From: Larus michahellis
Taxonomy: Eukaryota; Chordata; Aves; Charadriiformes; Laridae
DNA: 64,000 nt
Direction of reading: 5' to 3'
Assembly (NCBI RefSeq): GCF_964199755.1
Contig: NC_133897.1
Coordinates: 116,259,579-116,323,578, forward strand
Both the position numbers and the translations under genes were made by a program. Shown in pieces: positions 12,372 to 52,505 of this stretch; the stretch's first letter is position 1, and each line of letters begins with the position of its first letter. The notes under the pieces were generated by a model, which saw nothing but the letters and a program-made list of their open reading frames with translations, was not told where the DNA came from and ran no database searches.

Positions 12372-15300
12372 GTGAGTTTGACTGATTTATTGCTGAGTAC
12401 GGGTATATAATTTACTATAGCATGGTTAAAATATCTAAAAATTGACTGCCTGTATTTACTAATACGTGGAAGCCTTAACTAGGCATTCAACAGACTGACT
12501 TTGTTTTTCATTTTTTTCTGTAAGTGCTCTGTGCAGTACTAGGAGCAATCTTAAACCCCAGTTCCAATCTTTACTTAGGAGCAAAGATATTTTTGTTTGT
12601 TCATTTTTGCTGAGTAGACAGTGGTCCTGTTTCACATGGTTGGTTTTTCCCCCCAATCTTTTCAGGGTACAAAATAGAAGCTAGTAAAATACTTGTAGAA
12701 GATTTTCTCTGGTTAAGGAAAGCTCCTGCCTCATAAATACATATACGTGCAAATATAGGCAAGATGAGATAAATTGAGAGAAGCCATAGCTATGCATGCT
12801 TTCTTATTTTGTTTTTCTACCCAATCTCTTAAAACAAATACTTCTTTACTGTTTACATCATGTAGTGTTAGACTATCTTTTAATCCTCTAAATGAATCTC
12901 AAAATAAATGGGATGTATAAATATCTACTCTCCTGTAAGGTAAGATCTACATTTAAGTAACTTTTTTTTTGCAGTGACAGTTAAAATATATGCCCTCTAA
13001 AGCTGTATCTTTCTAGATACAATTGCTTCTCTAGGCAATCTGATAGCTTGCCTTTGAGTAACTTGTACTCTGCTTTTTCTGTTGTTGAACTGGGCGTTTG
13101 TAGTGTTCATGTTCATAGGGGTGCACCTGTATAAAAGGTGTTGGCTTTAAGAACACAAAAATCACGCTGTTTACTTTTACTAAAAAAGTACTCCAAATGC
13201 ACAGGAAATTTGTGGACAGCCTTCTGATTATGTCTTGCACTTGTATATGGATAATACTGAATAACATAAAATTATTCAGGAAAACATGTTGGTTTTGTAG
13301 CAGCAAAATAACATCTTTGTTAATAGTACATAGATATAATTCCTATCCACAAACCTCCCGCTCATGTTATGCTAGTGTAAGCATTTCCTGGTGATGAGTT
13401 TTGAAAATTTGTCTATCACATAGAACATGTTAGATACTTAATCTGAGCTGCAGTGCTGTTTAATCATTATTTCTGAGGATCATTCTATTCCTCACTGCTC
13501 TAACATGAGCAAGTCAACCAACATGGATGGGTTTAATTTTAGTTTAACTGATTTGAGTATTTTGTAGGTGGAGGCACAAAATTTTATTTTTAGTTCTTGA
13601 ACTTCCAGAGTAGATACTGTCTTTTCCTATATTGTATTTGCTGTTACACTCTCTCTTAAAAAAAAAAAAAAAGAAGCAGCAGTTTAAGTTTCTGCCTTTT
13701 GCAGTGTAATGGCTTCTTGCCAGAAAGAAATCTTTTTTATGATATAGGACAGAGAGATTCTTTCCCCACTCCAATTACACTTGCACTTAGCTTAGTAGTA
13801 TTAATATATTCAGCTATAAGAATTTTTGCATAAACTTTCAAAAATCAGTCTATCTATGACTCAAGAGACATAAAGTGTTTTTCTGCTATGAGACCTTAGG
13901 TATTGATAGCCTTTAAATTTCCTATCCTAGAAGACTAAGTAGTGGTGAGCTACATTAACTTCAGCTTTTATACGGAGTTCTGGAATTTGACTGCATCAGG
14001 TAATGTATACTCTGGGTATCAAAATAAATAAAAGTTTAAAGCTAAACAGTATTGTGAAATATTGCTGCATTGCCCTTTCTTAGCTTGTCTTGTCCATCAC
14101 ACTTCTGTCTTGAATTGCAGAACTGGAGATTGGTGTGTTTTTTAGGTTCTTATAGCAGGTTATGAAGGCATACTGCTCTTTGCTTTTCTCTGCTTTCAGG
14201 ACAATGACATCTAACAAACGTTTACTAAGCACGAAATAGAGTGTTACTGAGGAAACACTTTGTTTTACCAGTTATTCTGTGATCAGGCTATTTCTATCAC
14301 ATCTGCAAGAATTAACACAGTAACATTTTATGCTGTTCCTCTATATAGTCAGGTTCAATAGTGCTCACCACAAGTTTTCCAACAATATACAATAAAACTT
14401 AAAGCAAAAAAGAAACTCACACAAAATTTTAAATTCTCCTAAGTGAGGTTCTATTGACATTTGAGATTAATTAAATATCTCATGTTTCTCAGGTATGTAG
14501 TGACACTTTATTTCTATCTGATTATTCACTTGCTACAGTTTGAACCTTCTTAAATAACACGTTTATCTTACAAAGCGAACTGTTATGTTAAAAGCTGAAC
14601 TGCAGCTTGGTAAGCAATGATATAAATTAGTTTCTGATGTACAAGTTTGTTTACTTACAATGTACAAAACAATGTTTACGTTAAGACTTCGATCATAAAA
14701 AGCTTCTTTCCTTATAAACATTGTTTTTAATACTCAATAGGTTCAAAAGTTCATAGCTTTTTCACACATAAGAGGATACTCTGTTTATGTATGATCATAA
14801 AAGTGGCTGTGCTGTGAGCTACAGAAGTATAACAGATCTGTAAAAGAGAGAACTTTTACTACAGGAAAGCAAGAATATATGTAAAATAGGTGGGTCTTGT
14901 GGGTTTTTTGGTGATTTTCTGTGCCTAAGCAAGGTCAGGGAGCATGTATATGAGGAAAACTAGATTATTTATCAACTGAACTCAATTCTTACCAGTTGGT
15001 GTGAAATACTGATCTTTTAAACAGTTGCTACATTTAAGTTGCTACTTAAATGATAGAGAATTCATTGCTAATGTGCATTTCTCAAGTCCTATTCACTGAA
15101 ATGAAATATATGGAAAGGAGACTCTATTAAGGACTTATATTCCTGATTGTGACAAACATTTCTTTTAACAAATTCAGTCTCCGTGGTGACAAGAAACCAA
15201 CTATTCTTTGCAAGCCAATACCATAGACTCCTCTTGGAAGCAGCCAAGGTATAGCCATGAATGATAATGACTATGTGTTCGAGATTTTTTCCTAAGACTA

Positions 15301-18153
15301 AGAATTAAGATTGACTGTCACTGTAGTGGAAGACTAATTGCTTAAACAGTAGAGCAGAGATATTGCTACCTTTCCGTCTTGGGTTACAGTTCCATGAGAT
15401 GCATCAAATATCTCACTTGTCAAAAGGAAGATGTTCAGTTCCCTGCCCTAGCCTTTTATTTTTCTAGCCCTCTGGTGCTGCTGTCTGTCTTGTGACTCTC
15501 TGGTGTTTGTCATGTTCTTCTTTGAGAGCTAATCTAATTTACTAACCCACTGAAACAAACAACAACAAAAAATGGGTAGACTTCTGCCAGTTGTGTTAGT
15601 GAGCTAAAATCAGCTTATTAAGAGGGTCAGATGAGGAAGGGTTGAAGTGAGACCTCCCCTTTTTACGAAGAGTGAGCTATGACTTCATTAGCAGGCAGTC
15701 AATTTTATAGTTGTACATGAACCTACTTAGAGATGAAATTGAATTTTATTAATCACTAATGTTGATAGGGAGTCCGTTCTACTAATCTCATTAGTCACTC
15801 AATGACAGTCTGTTCTTTTTGTCTTCATCAACCATATTGTACAAAAGCTACGGGAGAAAATTCTCTAGTATGTTACCTTGTGTAGTAATTCTGTGGATAA
15901 TTTCAAAGCAGTTTTAAATCTGTATTGGAAATCCCCCATCTTTCTTTTTAAGTCTTGTGGAGAAGAAAGTTTTTTATTTTTTTTTTCAAAAATCTAAATA
16001 TGATCAGGTAATGTATGTTAGGCTTGAGAAGCCTGAGACAGAGAAAAATACTTCTGTAGCTGCTCTAAATCTGTGAAAGTAATTTTAGATTTCTTGCATG
16101 TTTACAATTGTAATGGTACTGTTAGATGTTACAGAAGAAGCTTCCTTTTGAATGAATGCATTATACCCTGTGTTACGGTGAGGAAGACTTTGAAGGCTCA
16201 GAACAGAAGCAATTCATAAAGTACCTAGATCATGAAAACACTATCTAAACTCTTGTTTAGAGCCATTAAGAAAAAATGCTAAACCTTGTTCAGAGGCTAA
16301 TAAAAATAGATTAGTAAATAGACAAATTCACTGTAGACTTTTTTTTTGGTAGAAATATTATTCCAAAATAGAATTTTTACAATTTAAGCCCTGTTATGTG
16401 TTCAGTGTTGTTGTTTACTTGTTTGCAGCGGCTCTTTGTTCTCCCAAATACTACCCCTAACTTTAGAGGCATGCAATTGCTTGGATATATTTGAAGTGAG
16501 CTTGTAGCAGTCTTTAGGGTGGGATGCGGGAGAGGGCAGAATGAGGAAGGCTTGCAGTGAGTTTTCTAGTAGAACACCTTCATGGTTTTCCCTTCTCATT
16601 CTATTAAAGCTCAAATGTTCAGAGAAATCTTTGGACTCCTATTTCTTGTTGGCAGTCATAGTTCACATTTTAGTCTGAAAGACTTGCAGTCATTCAAAAT
16701 TCATTCATTAACTTAAGTATTTTTAATAGGTCACACATCAGACAGAATGTTCCATACGTGATGCTATGCGTCCTTTGTTTATCTTTGTATTTCTTGTTTC
16801 TTTCCAGTTTGGCTATAGCATGTGTATGTCTTCCTTTCCTTGTATTCTGTCCTGAACTCACCACTCTCATCTAGTAAGATTTCTTCACCTAGACAACATA
16901 CTGTTCTTTTTCAGTTTTCTGATGTCAGGAGTATGAACAAACACAAAAAACTGTAAAATATTTGTTTTCTCTGGACTGAAACTTGTGGAACCTGTGGAAA
17001 GTAGTTAGTGGGTAATTCTTTACACTTAATATATTGCATGAGCACGTAAACTTGGTAAGACTTGCTTTTCACATATGAAAATGTAGTATTTGGAATTTAG
17101 TGTGTATCCTTTAGGTGTAATTTCTGTGGAAATAATGATTGTTAGCTAGTAAGTTATCTGCTCATGGACAAGAAGTGTGTTCAGGACAAGGTCATGTTGC
17201 TAGGTTCATTGTGTATTCACAGAGCAAACTTTACTTCAGTAGCTGTTTTAAATATAGGTACCTACAAGTTTCAATAAGCTCTTTAGAGAAGTATCCATTT
17301 TAACCATAGGTGATACTTACTGTAGTTTTATTTAATCAAAAGTTACTGGGAGAGTCTCAGTAACTTTGAATATCTGGCATCACCTACCACAGGTGGAAGT
17401 CTTGCTTGCCTCAAGTTTTAACTTCTGAAGGTCAATGTCAGTGTTTTTCAAGAAAGGTTTTTACAAGCTCATGATGTTTGTGTTGCAAGAGATTTTAGTA
17501 CTTGTTTCATGGCAAATAAATTCACTGGTGTTGCACTTTCCTTATATAGGAAGAAAACTGGATTTCTTTCATATTTGTTTTCCCCACACTTGTTCTCAAA
17601 CTCCTCTGTCTCCCATTAGATCTTTTGATAATTTCTTTAATGTGACTCTGCCATTTTTAAAATATAGAGCTGTAAAGGAAGAGTTACATGAGGTACACTA
17701 TACATAACTTTTTCTGACTTAAGATTTTTTTTGTATCCTTACGTACAGTTATCTCCATTTTCAATAGAGGATAAGTTGTATTAAATAGGCAGTCTTCAGA
17801 GAATGAATTTGTCTCTAGCTTATCTGAGTAGTTAAGCATCACTTGAATCTAGGCTTTGGGCTTTAAAAATTACATGCTTCAAAATTTACTTTAAAATATT
17901 TAAATAATTGTATGTTCAAGTTAATAAGCTATTAAGAGTAGGTTTTATAACTCTGGAGACTGTTAGTAATGTATTAATTGGCTCAAAATTCTGTTGACTC
18001 TTGAAGGCATTTGTGTAAAGCCTGTTAAAATAATCAGCGTAATTGATAAATGACATTGCACATCTGTTTAGATGTTTTTAAAAAAAATTTTTTAAAAGAA
18101 CTTTTTATGTTTTTAAAATGTATTTACTTTTTTTTTTTCTTCCTCTCCCTTAG

Positions 18154-45024
<26,871 letters not shown>

Positions 45025-48000
45025 AAAATACTTCTCACCTAGAGACGGAATTTCATATTCAGCTACTCAACTTCAGTTTAAATGTGAAGAACTTTCTTAA
45101 CGAAGATGCTAATTTATATACTGGTACCATAAGTCTTACTTAAGAAATCACTTTAACTCTGTTGGTTTAAAACAAAGAAAATGCAAAGTTGCTGTCTATT
45201 TTTTTGTGTGGGGGGTACTTTTTTTGTTTGTTTGTTTCTTTCTTTATTGTGTTCTAAGGCACTTGAGATTGGCCTGTCATTGATGGTCATGGTACCCAAG
45301 TGCTTTGGGGCAACTAAATGCTGAGGTAAACTATGACTGCATTTTCATCATACAGACCTTACTGTAAACGTAGATTATTTTTTTTTCGTATTTGTCTTAA
45401 TAGTATATTTTCTAAAATGAAGCCAAAAAGTGTATGGAAACTGCCAAATAGAATGTCAGACCTATTAATAAGAAGCGTGGTCTAATGTTCAGATGGGCAA
45501 TTAGGCCATTTTTGAAAGGAGCCAGAACTTAGGACCAGTGTGCTCTTTCTCAGCTGAAATACAGAAAATGTGTAGATGTTACTAGCCTGACAGACTCTGA
45601 AGACACAAAACCCCTCTTTAAATGTAAATATGCCTTTTGTCACATGTACAAGACTGTGCTTGTACAATTCACACTCAAACTAACTCTGCTTATTACTTTT
45701 CTTACATGCAATGCTTAAACTATTTCATGAGCTTGTTAAAATGAAACTTGTCTTCAGATACTTGTGTGGCTTTTGTTGTTTTCAGGCTGCGCTATGTCAT
45801 GTTAAATTTCATCAAGAAAAATCTTGAACATTTCTGTAAGAGTTAGGGAGCTGGCATTTTTATTTCCTTTTTCAACACAGAGATGATGCATATGTATGTG
45901 TATGCTGTGTAGGCCAGTAAAACGTATGTACAGATTATATTCAGGGAATTGTAATACTAAAAAAATTATGTATTTAATTTTTTAATTGTCTACTGCAGGT
46001 CTTTCCAGAATTCCGTAATGCAGGTTTTCAGTAGCTGGAAGGAAATGCAGCTCAATAGTGAGATTCCAGGTATGAGAATGGTTGTTAAATGCTGCAGAGC
46101 AGGAAAAAAACCTTTTTGTTCTTTTTTTCCTTTTTTTAAGTTTTGGGTTATTCATAAACATCATGCTGGTCATTCCTCAGGTTCAGATCAGAGCCTGCGA
46201 ACAAATTGCATTCCAAGTTCTAGTATTTATCAGCTGTAAAAGCAGCTAGTATTTCTCTCTCCAAAAAGTACTTGAAGGCAAAGGTAGTTCTGCTTTTTAA
46301 GTTGAGTTAGTGCATTTAACCTCCTTTGGACAAATCTATGGTGAGAATGTATCGTTCCACCAGCCCAGAGGGCTTAAGGACTGCAGTCATTTAAACGTGA
46401 GTCCTGGGCTCTCTGGGCACAGACTCTTTTCTGTCACTCCTTAAGCAAGTTCCTGGGGCCATTAAAGATCCTTCCAGGGGCAACGTCCAGAATTTCCACC
46501 AGGCTCCGGGGTGAGCTCTTCCCCCGTACACAGGTCCCAGTGGGAGCCGGGAAGTGTGTGTGATCTTTAGAAGGCATTTATACGGCTCCCTGCTGCGGCG
46601 CCTGCGCCAGGGCTGCCCTTCTCAGGAACAGCTTGGGCAAGCCCTTCTGCTTCAGCTGCCCTGGGCTCAAGGCAGGAAAGGAGCTCTCCTTGTTTCACTA
46701 CCTGCAAAAGAGTACATTTAGAGGATTTTGCTCCCCCACCCCAGGAATATTTTCTTTCCTTTATCAGACTGAGTAGTCTTAACCCACAGTTCTGATGTAA
46801 CACCAGCTAACGCCAGATAGTTGGTGAACTGCTTGGGGGGATAATTTTTAGATCACTATATAAATGAAATTATTTTTTTCTTCTCCCTTATAAAACTGTA
46901 GCGTATTCCTATGTTTATAAAAAAAAAAAAAGAGCAGGGGCAAGCAAAATCAAGGTGGAGCCTCTCTTTCAAAGCAGTAGTGGGAGAGTGGGAAAGAAAG
47001 GATACCTATCTGTCACGCTGTGCCGTGCACCTAAGTGAATTGACAGGCATCCTTGTTCTTAGACAGTAAGAACAATACTTTCCATGACAGTTTCAGCAAC
47101 TTCTTGATCCTGTTACGAATCTACTCAGTGTTTATGTGGATTTCACAGGATTCAACTCGAAGTATATGTTGCTCTTACTGCTTTTTTCTTTTTTCTTTTT
47201 TTTACTCTCAGAAGCTTACAAACCATTCCGTTGGGTTTTTTCCCCCCTTTTCTTACCTTTTATGCCATAGATTTCATTAGAAGCTGAAATTTCATGATCA
47301 CCAAGTGCTTTGAATATCAACGGGATTTGAGCTTTTAAGTCACTTAAATACTTTAAAATAAATAAATAATCCAACGTAATAAAGTATTTTAATTACAAGA
47401 TGAAATATTCTATCTAAAGATTCTATTTTACATAAAGGGAGTGAAGCTGCCTCTCCTAAAACAGTCCCTTGTGGATGTCAAAATTTTCTTTACTATGCTT
47501 AACTTATACTTAGTGGCCGTGGTATTACACAGGTTTTCTAAAAATAAAAGCACTTCATGAAACTGGGATGGGTTTCCAAATGGGGCAGACTGTTACCAAG
47601 GTTCAGCTGTATCTTTCTTGATTGACTTTTTTACTTGGTTAATTTTTTCTCTTCATTTCAGTTCCATTCATCTTTTCAGGTTGTTATAAAGGTAAGCTGT
47701 GGAATTATAGGAGGGGACTTGAGTAAATGAGCAGCAAAAGAGTATCAGGTGTATCTCCAAATGCGTGTAACTTCAGCTGGTATGAATACGGGAGTTGCGT
47801 GGTTAGAGAGCTCCTCATTCTGCTAGCCTGTCATTTTGCATTACAGGGATGTCCAAAAAGTTGCTGCGTTGAAAATTTTGCTTTTTTGCTCTGTAACAGC
47901 TACAGCTTTGATATTTGTTTTTTGATGAAATGTAAAAGTGTTCTTGAGTATTTCTGATATGAGCAGGGTGGGGGGGGAGTTGTTTCGTTTTTCTAAATCT

Positions 48001-48448
48001 GGCTGGTATTTAAAGCTATTCAGATTGTTTGTTAACCCTGTTTAGGGACAGGCCGTGGGGGCACTGTACCTGTCATCACGTACCCGTGTAATTTGGACTG
48101 CTGGGCACTTTACTGACCCTAGAAAAGACATCTCGTTACTATCAAACTGTGGGCTTGTGCTGCAATATTAATATGAAGTGGAGTAAATAAGAATTATGCA
48201 CTAGCCTGTCCTTCGTTACCTTAGTCGAGAGAAGTGGCCTGAAACTAATGTTTGAGAACAAGTTGTGCTATACTTATTTAAAATCAGCGCAAGGTAAATC
48301 ATTCTTTCTATGAAAGAGGAACTTCTAAGTGTGTGTGTCTGTAGGTGGACGCGCACCCCTGTTAAGACTGTGTTGTTGAAGATGCAGATCCTCTTAGCGT
48401 TGGAACCCTGTCAAAGGCTGAGTCAACGATACCTATCTGGGAAATAAA
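45025..48448 (+). other. LPIN2: LPIN2 3' UTR (end uncertain)
   Basis: AT-rich sequence with no splice or coding signal follows the stop. A Pumilio-type TGTAAATA lies at 45623-45630. Poly(A) signals AATAAA occur at 47357, 47361, 47378, 47543, 48443 and 49281. The one at 48443 is followed by a GU-rich stretch (CTTGTTAGTGACTTGG) and would give a UTR of about 3.4 kb, similar to what I recall for human LPIN2. The one at 49281 is the next alternative. Which is used cannot be decided here. Confidence 0.5.
48443..48448 (+). terminator. Candidate LPIN2 poly(A) signal AATAAA
   Basis: AATAAA with a downstream GT-rich element about 25-40 bases later. It is chosen over the 47.36-47.55 kb cluster for its downstream element and the expected UTR length; 49281-49286 is the main alternative. 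Confidence 0.35.
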
Positions 48449-51282
48449 TAAGGAACATTGCAATTCAAAACTTGTTAGTGACTTGGACATTACCGATTTC
48501 AATAATGATTTAAAGATCAGTAACTTCAGTGGTACACATTTCTGGGTTGTTTTTTTTTTTTCTTTTAACTGTACCAAGCATGTTTTGTACTTCAAAAGGT
48601 TGGGCTCTCATCCCTAAGAGTATACAATTGCATGTGCGATCTTGGCTCATGTATCCTTGCCTTCCAGTCATCAGTATACTCCTTTTAAAACTTCTTTTTT
48701 TTTTTTTTTCCAACTGGAAAAGTTTTAACACTTGTGTCAACTCTGTCATGGAACTTCTGAAGCAAACTCTGAATCCGCTTATGGTAAAGACGAGAGATGA
48801 GATTTCATGTTAATATTTCATACAAGTCTTCTAGAAAATGCTGTCATATGAATGAGAGTTGTTTAAATGACTGTAACACAAATTCATAATGAAACATCAG
48901 AAATACATAGTGAATTTGAGATGCCTTTAAAGTGTCACTTTTGCCTGAAGAAGTTTTAGTTTCCAGAGTTAAATTCTGCTGAACAGAATGGAATCATTTT
49001 GGATATTTTCTACAGTGTTAATTACTTCCAGATGAAAGTTAAAATGTTGGTTTATTTTGAGGGTGGGAAAACTCTCTTCAATCACTTGTTTCATTTTTTA
49101 TGTTAAAGATGTGGAATACTTGATTGTTAAGCAACTCAATCACTAATAAGGTAGTGTGTTCAAAATTGTCAAATCTGTGATCATACCAATACAGTGGCTT
49201 TTGTTAAGACTGGACTATCTCGGGTACAGTAACCCACACTTCAGTGCAATGTTTATTGATGTTCAGAACAATGTTATCACAATAAACGAACTTAAACTAA
49301 AATTTTTCTTCCCTTTGTACTTGGGAATTCCATTCTTATATTGCTAATTTAGTAAATGTGGGTTTATTTAAATTGTACTTGTATTTTACATGGAGTTCAA
49401 GTTGCTCTCCTAAGGACTACGCTACATTTGCTGTCTCTCACACCCGGTTTACTTCTTTCAGAGTATTTGTACAACCGATAAATAATTGCTGTCATCACAC
49501 TTGCATTGCCTGCCAGTACCACTATTGGGTTATAACTATAATGAAAAGCAAACGTGCATTAATAATACAGAGTATCAGGTAACAGAGGCACGACTTGGCA
49601 ATACACAAGCTGCCTTGAAGAAAATATTGCAATGGCATAGTTTGAGCTCTTGTAAATCTGCCCTAATTTGGAGTTTTATCCTAATTCCGTCCAAGTTTAC
49701 TTTTTCCTTTCAAGGCAAAGAGTATTGTCTTCTGTGACAGTTGTTAAATTGCTTGAGGCAATTATTGTGAAACCGTCATGGAAAAGGGGCCTCAAGCTTT
49801 CGGTAGAAACTTATTCTTCCTAGTCTCTTGCTGGTTTTGGTAAATGCAACTACCTAGCGGCCTGCCTTAGAAAATCCAACCCTTTGAGTCACACCTAAGT
49901 ATGACAGATCTGCATGAACGCGTAAACGATGTTATGCCTCTTGATCCTTTTGCAGCGTCTCACTTGTGTTGCTGCCGCCGGCACCCCCGAGCCCCCCTTG
50001 TGCCCAGACACAGAGTTCCTTCCTCAAGCATTACCATCTTCTGCCGCAGCAGCAGACCCTCCGTGTCGTCCTGCTCACACGCTGCACCCTTCTCTTCACA
50101 CCGAGGGTACCCCACTCTCTTCACCACCCATCTTTCACACCCGGGCCTCAGTACTTTGGTCATCTGCTGTGCGTGACTGTGCCAGTGCAAGCAATAGAAG
50201 GGTGGTGTGTCCTACGTGTGCCCCATGTCCACATCTGAGCTGGCAGTGTTTCTCCTGTGTCCGTCTTCCCTTAATAGACTCCCGCTTGAGTAATCTTGTT
50301 CTTGGTGGATGGATTTTTTTTGTCTTGGATATGTAACGAATAGAATCGCAGTTTCTAGAAACACAGTTTCCAAGAATGGGCTCTTCCCTGTGTGTGCGCA
50401 GGGCACCGTTCCTGGAGCTACACGGCACGGTTTGTACGCCAAGGGCTCCAGGAGGCGACGTGTGCAGCCCTGCGCCATGTTGCTGGGGAAGCAGGTGTGC
50501 ACTCCCACGTGTTGCAGTTGCCGGCCGAGCTCTCGGCCCAGCGGTGAACTGCGCTGTGAGGGCTGCCTGCTCGGAAGGGTTTTCTGGGCAGAAGTCCTGC
50601 GTGCTGCATGGGAGGGAGAGGGATGGTTCAGAACTTCCAGAGGTTTCACTGTTGGACACAGCAAGGGCTTGTTGGGGTCTCCTGTCCAGCAGGGGCAGCC
50701 ACTTCTGGCAATGTATTTTCTAAGCGTGACGATACCCGCTGCTTTTCCTCCCCTCCTCTGGCCTTAGGCAAATTAATCAAACCCCCAGTGATGTCTCTGT
50801 CCCATTCCGGAGCTGCCCACGACCTCTCTAATCGTGCGGGGGCTGTAGCAAAGAATAGCAGATAGACTCCAGCGCTGCACCAGACCCTGCGGGGTATTCT
50901 TCGCGGTGGACGCGGGCGGTGGGAAGGACTGCCAGGCAAACGGCTGCGGCAGCAGCGTGGCTCGGGGGGAGAACAGATGTTGAGCCGCATGAGAGCGAGG
51001 CCTTTGCTAATGGCTGTCACGTGTAGTGCTTTGAATGGGGCACAATTAACTGTGCATTGGGTTAATTACAAGTGATGCAAAACCATCTCCTCGGGAGGGC
51101 TGCAAAAGCCTTTGCTTGTAAGGAAGTATGCCAGATAGAGATAGTTTCAACTAACCATTCATCTTTAGTCTGAATTAATCTCAGTTCTGCTTTAAGAGCT
51201 GGGTGGCTGCCAGTCTCGCCCCAGCACTGAGAGTGGGTGCGCCTCAGGTTTCCTTCCTAGCCAGTTCTTTTGTTCCAGTCTT

Positions 51283-51378
51283 TCCCTGCCTTCTCCTCCT
51301 TCCTGCCTCCCTGTTCCCTGCCTTCTCCTCCTTCCTGCCTCCCTGTTCCCTGCCTTCTCCTCCTTCCTGCCTCCCTGT
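51283..51378 (+). repeat. Three-copy 32-bp C/T-rich minisatellite
   Basis: The unit begins TCCCTGCCTTCTCCTCC and repeats at 51283, 51315 and 51347 with no visible difference among copies, then breaks off into TCTCTAACC. Identity among copies suggests recent expansion or ongoing homogenisation. The strand is pure pyrimidine apart from a few G. Confidence 0.9.
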
Positions 51379-51479
51379 TCTCTAACCTTCTGTTCCCCAG
51401 GTCCGACGATACTTCACGTATACCTGCTCTGGTGAGAATAAGCAACGTAGCCCAAACTGCTCAGCCTGGAACTGTCTTG

Positions 51480-52505
51480 AGCGGCAGGGCTTGGACAGTT
51501 GTGGTGAACAGGGCAACATCTGGCTGGTGGCCAGTCACCAGCGGTGTTCCTCAGGGCTCAATTGTAGAGCCTGAGGGTGTTCAATGTGTTTGTGCATGAT
51601 CTGGATGCAGGAGGTGAATGCACCATTAGCAGGTTTGCTGATGATACCAAACTGGGAGGTGCTGTTGACTCCCTTGAGGGACACGATGCCTTGCAGAGGG
51701 ATCTGGATAGATTGGAGAACTGGGCAATGGGATGAAATCTAACAAGTCCCAATGCCGGATTCTGCACCTGGGACGGAGTAATGCCAGGCAGAAGTACAGA
51801 CTGGCAGAGGAGTGGCTGCAGAGCAGCCCTGCAGAAAGGGATGTGGGGGTGCTGGTCGGCAGCAGCTCAATAGGAGCCAGCGGTGTGCCCTGGCAGTCAG
51901 GAGGGCAAAACACATCCTGGGGTGCATCACACATGGTATAACCAGCCGGGCAAAAGAGGTGATTATCTCACTGTGTTCAGCATTGGTGTGGCCTCACCTT
52001 GAGTGTTGTGTGTAGTTCTGGGCCCCACAATTTAAGAGGGATATGAAGGTCCTTGAATGCGTCCAGAGGCGGGAAACAAAGCCAATGGAAGGGCTGGAAG
52101 GAATGTCTCATTAGGAGCAGCTAGGGACTTCGGGCTTGTCTACTTTGGAGAAAAGGAGGCTGAGAGGTGACTTCATTGCTCTCTACAGCTTCCTGAGGAG
52201 GGGATGTGGAGAGGGAGGTGCTGATCTCTTCTCCCTGGGATCCAGTGATAGGACACATGGGAATGGTTCAAAGCTGCACCATAGGAGGTTCAGACTGGAC
52301 ATTAGGAAGCACTTACTTAACGAGAAGGTGGTCCGACACTAGAACAGGCTTCTTGGAGAGGTGGTCCATGCCCCAAGCCTGTCAGTGTTTGAGAGGCATT
52401 TGGACAATGTCTTGAACAACATGCTTTAACTTCTGGTCAGCCCTGAATTGGTCAGGCAGTTGGACTGGAAGATTGTACATCCCTTCCAACTGAAATAGTC
52501 TGTAT
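51480..52505 (+). mobile_element. CR1 LINE fragment with reverse-transcriptase remnant
   Basis: One frame still reads TSGVPQGS, the CR1/LINE reverse-transcriptase motif, near 51540-51570. After it come the CR1 landmarks TTTGCTGATGATACCAAACT, TGCACCTGGGACGG, AGTGTTGTGTGTAGTTCTGG and AGGTTCAGACTGGACATTAG. Last is a worn 3' end, CATCCCTTCCAACTGAAATAG followed by CTGTATCTATG. Stops and indels show a dead copy. A second CR1 begins directly at its tail. Confidence 0.88.

Larger units (their letters stand above)
3760..18153 (+). other. LPIN2: LPIN2 intron 1
   Basis: This is a 14.4 kb AT-rich intron between the noncoding first exon and the first coding exon. No transposable element was recognised with confidence. 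Two points stand out: a possible alternative coding exon at 12285-12371 and an M-box-like TCATGTGAC at 11941. The 70 bp before the acceptor include a near-perfect inverted T/A tract at about 18075-18098. No independent gene was seen in the rest; the scattered small open frames look like chance. Confidence 0.7.

Noticed and set aside
49901..51020. Overlapping open frames of 60-174 codons on both strands between LPIN2 and EMILIN2
   Set aside because: There is no recognisable domain, no conserved splice structure, and competing frames on both strands. They are explained by the GC-rich patch.
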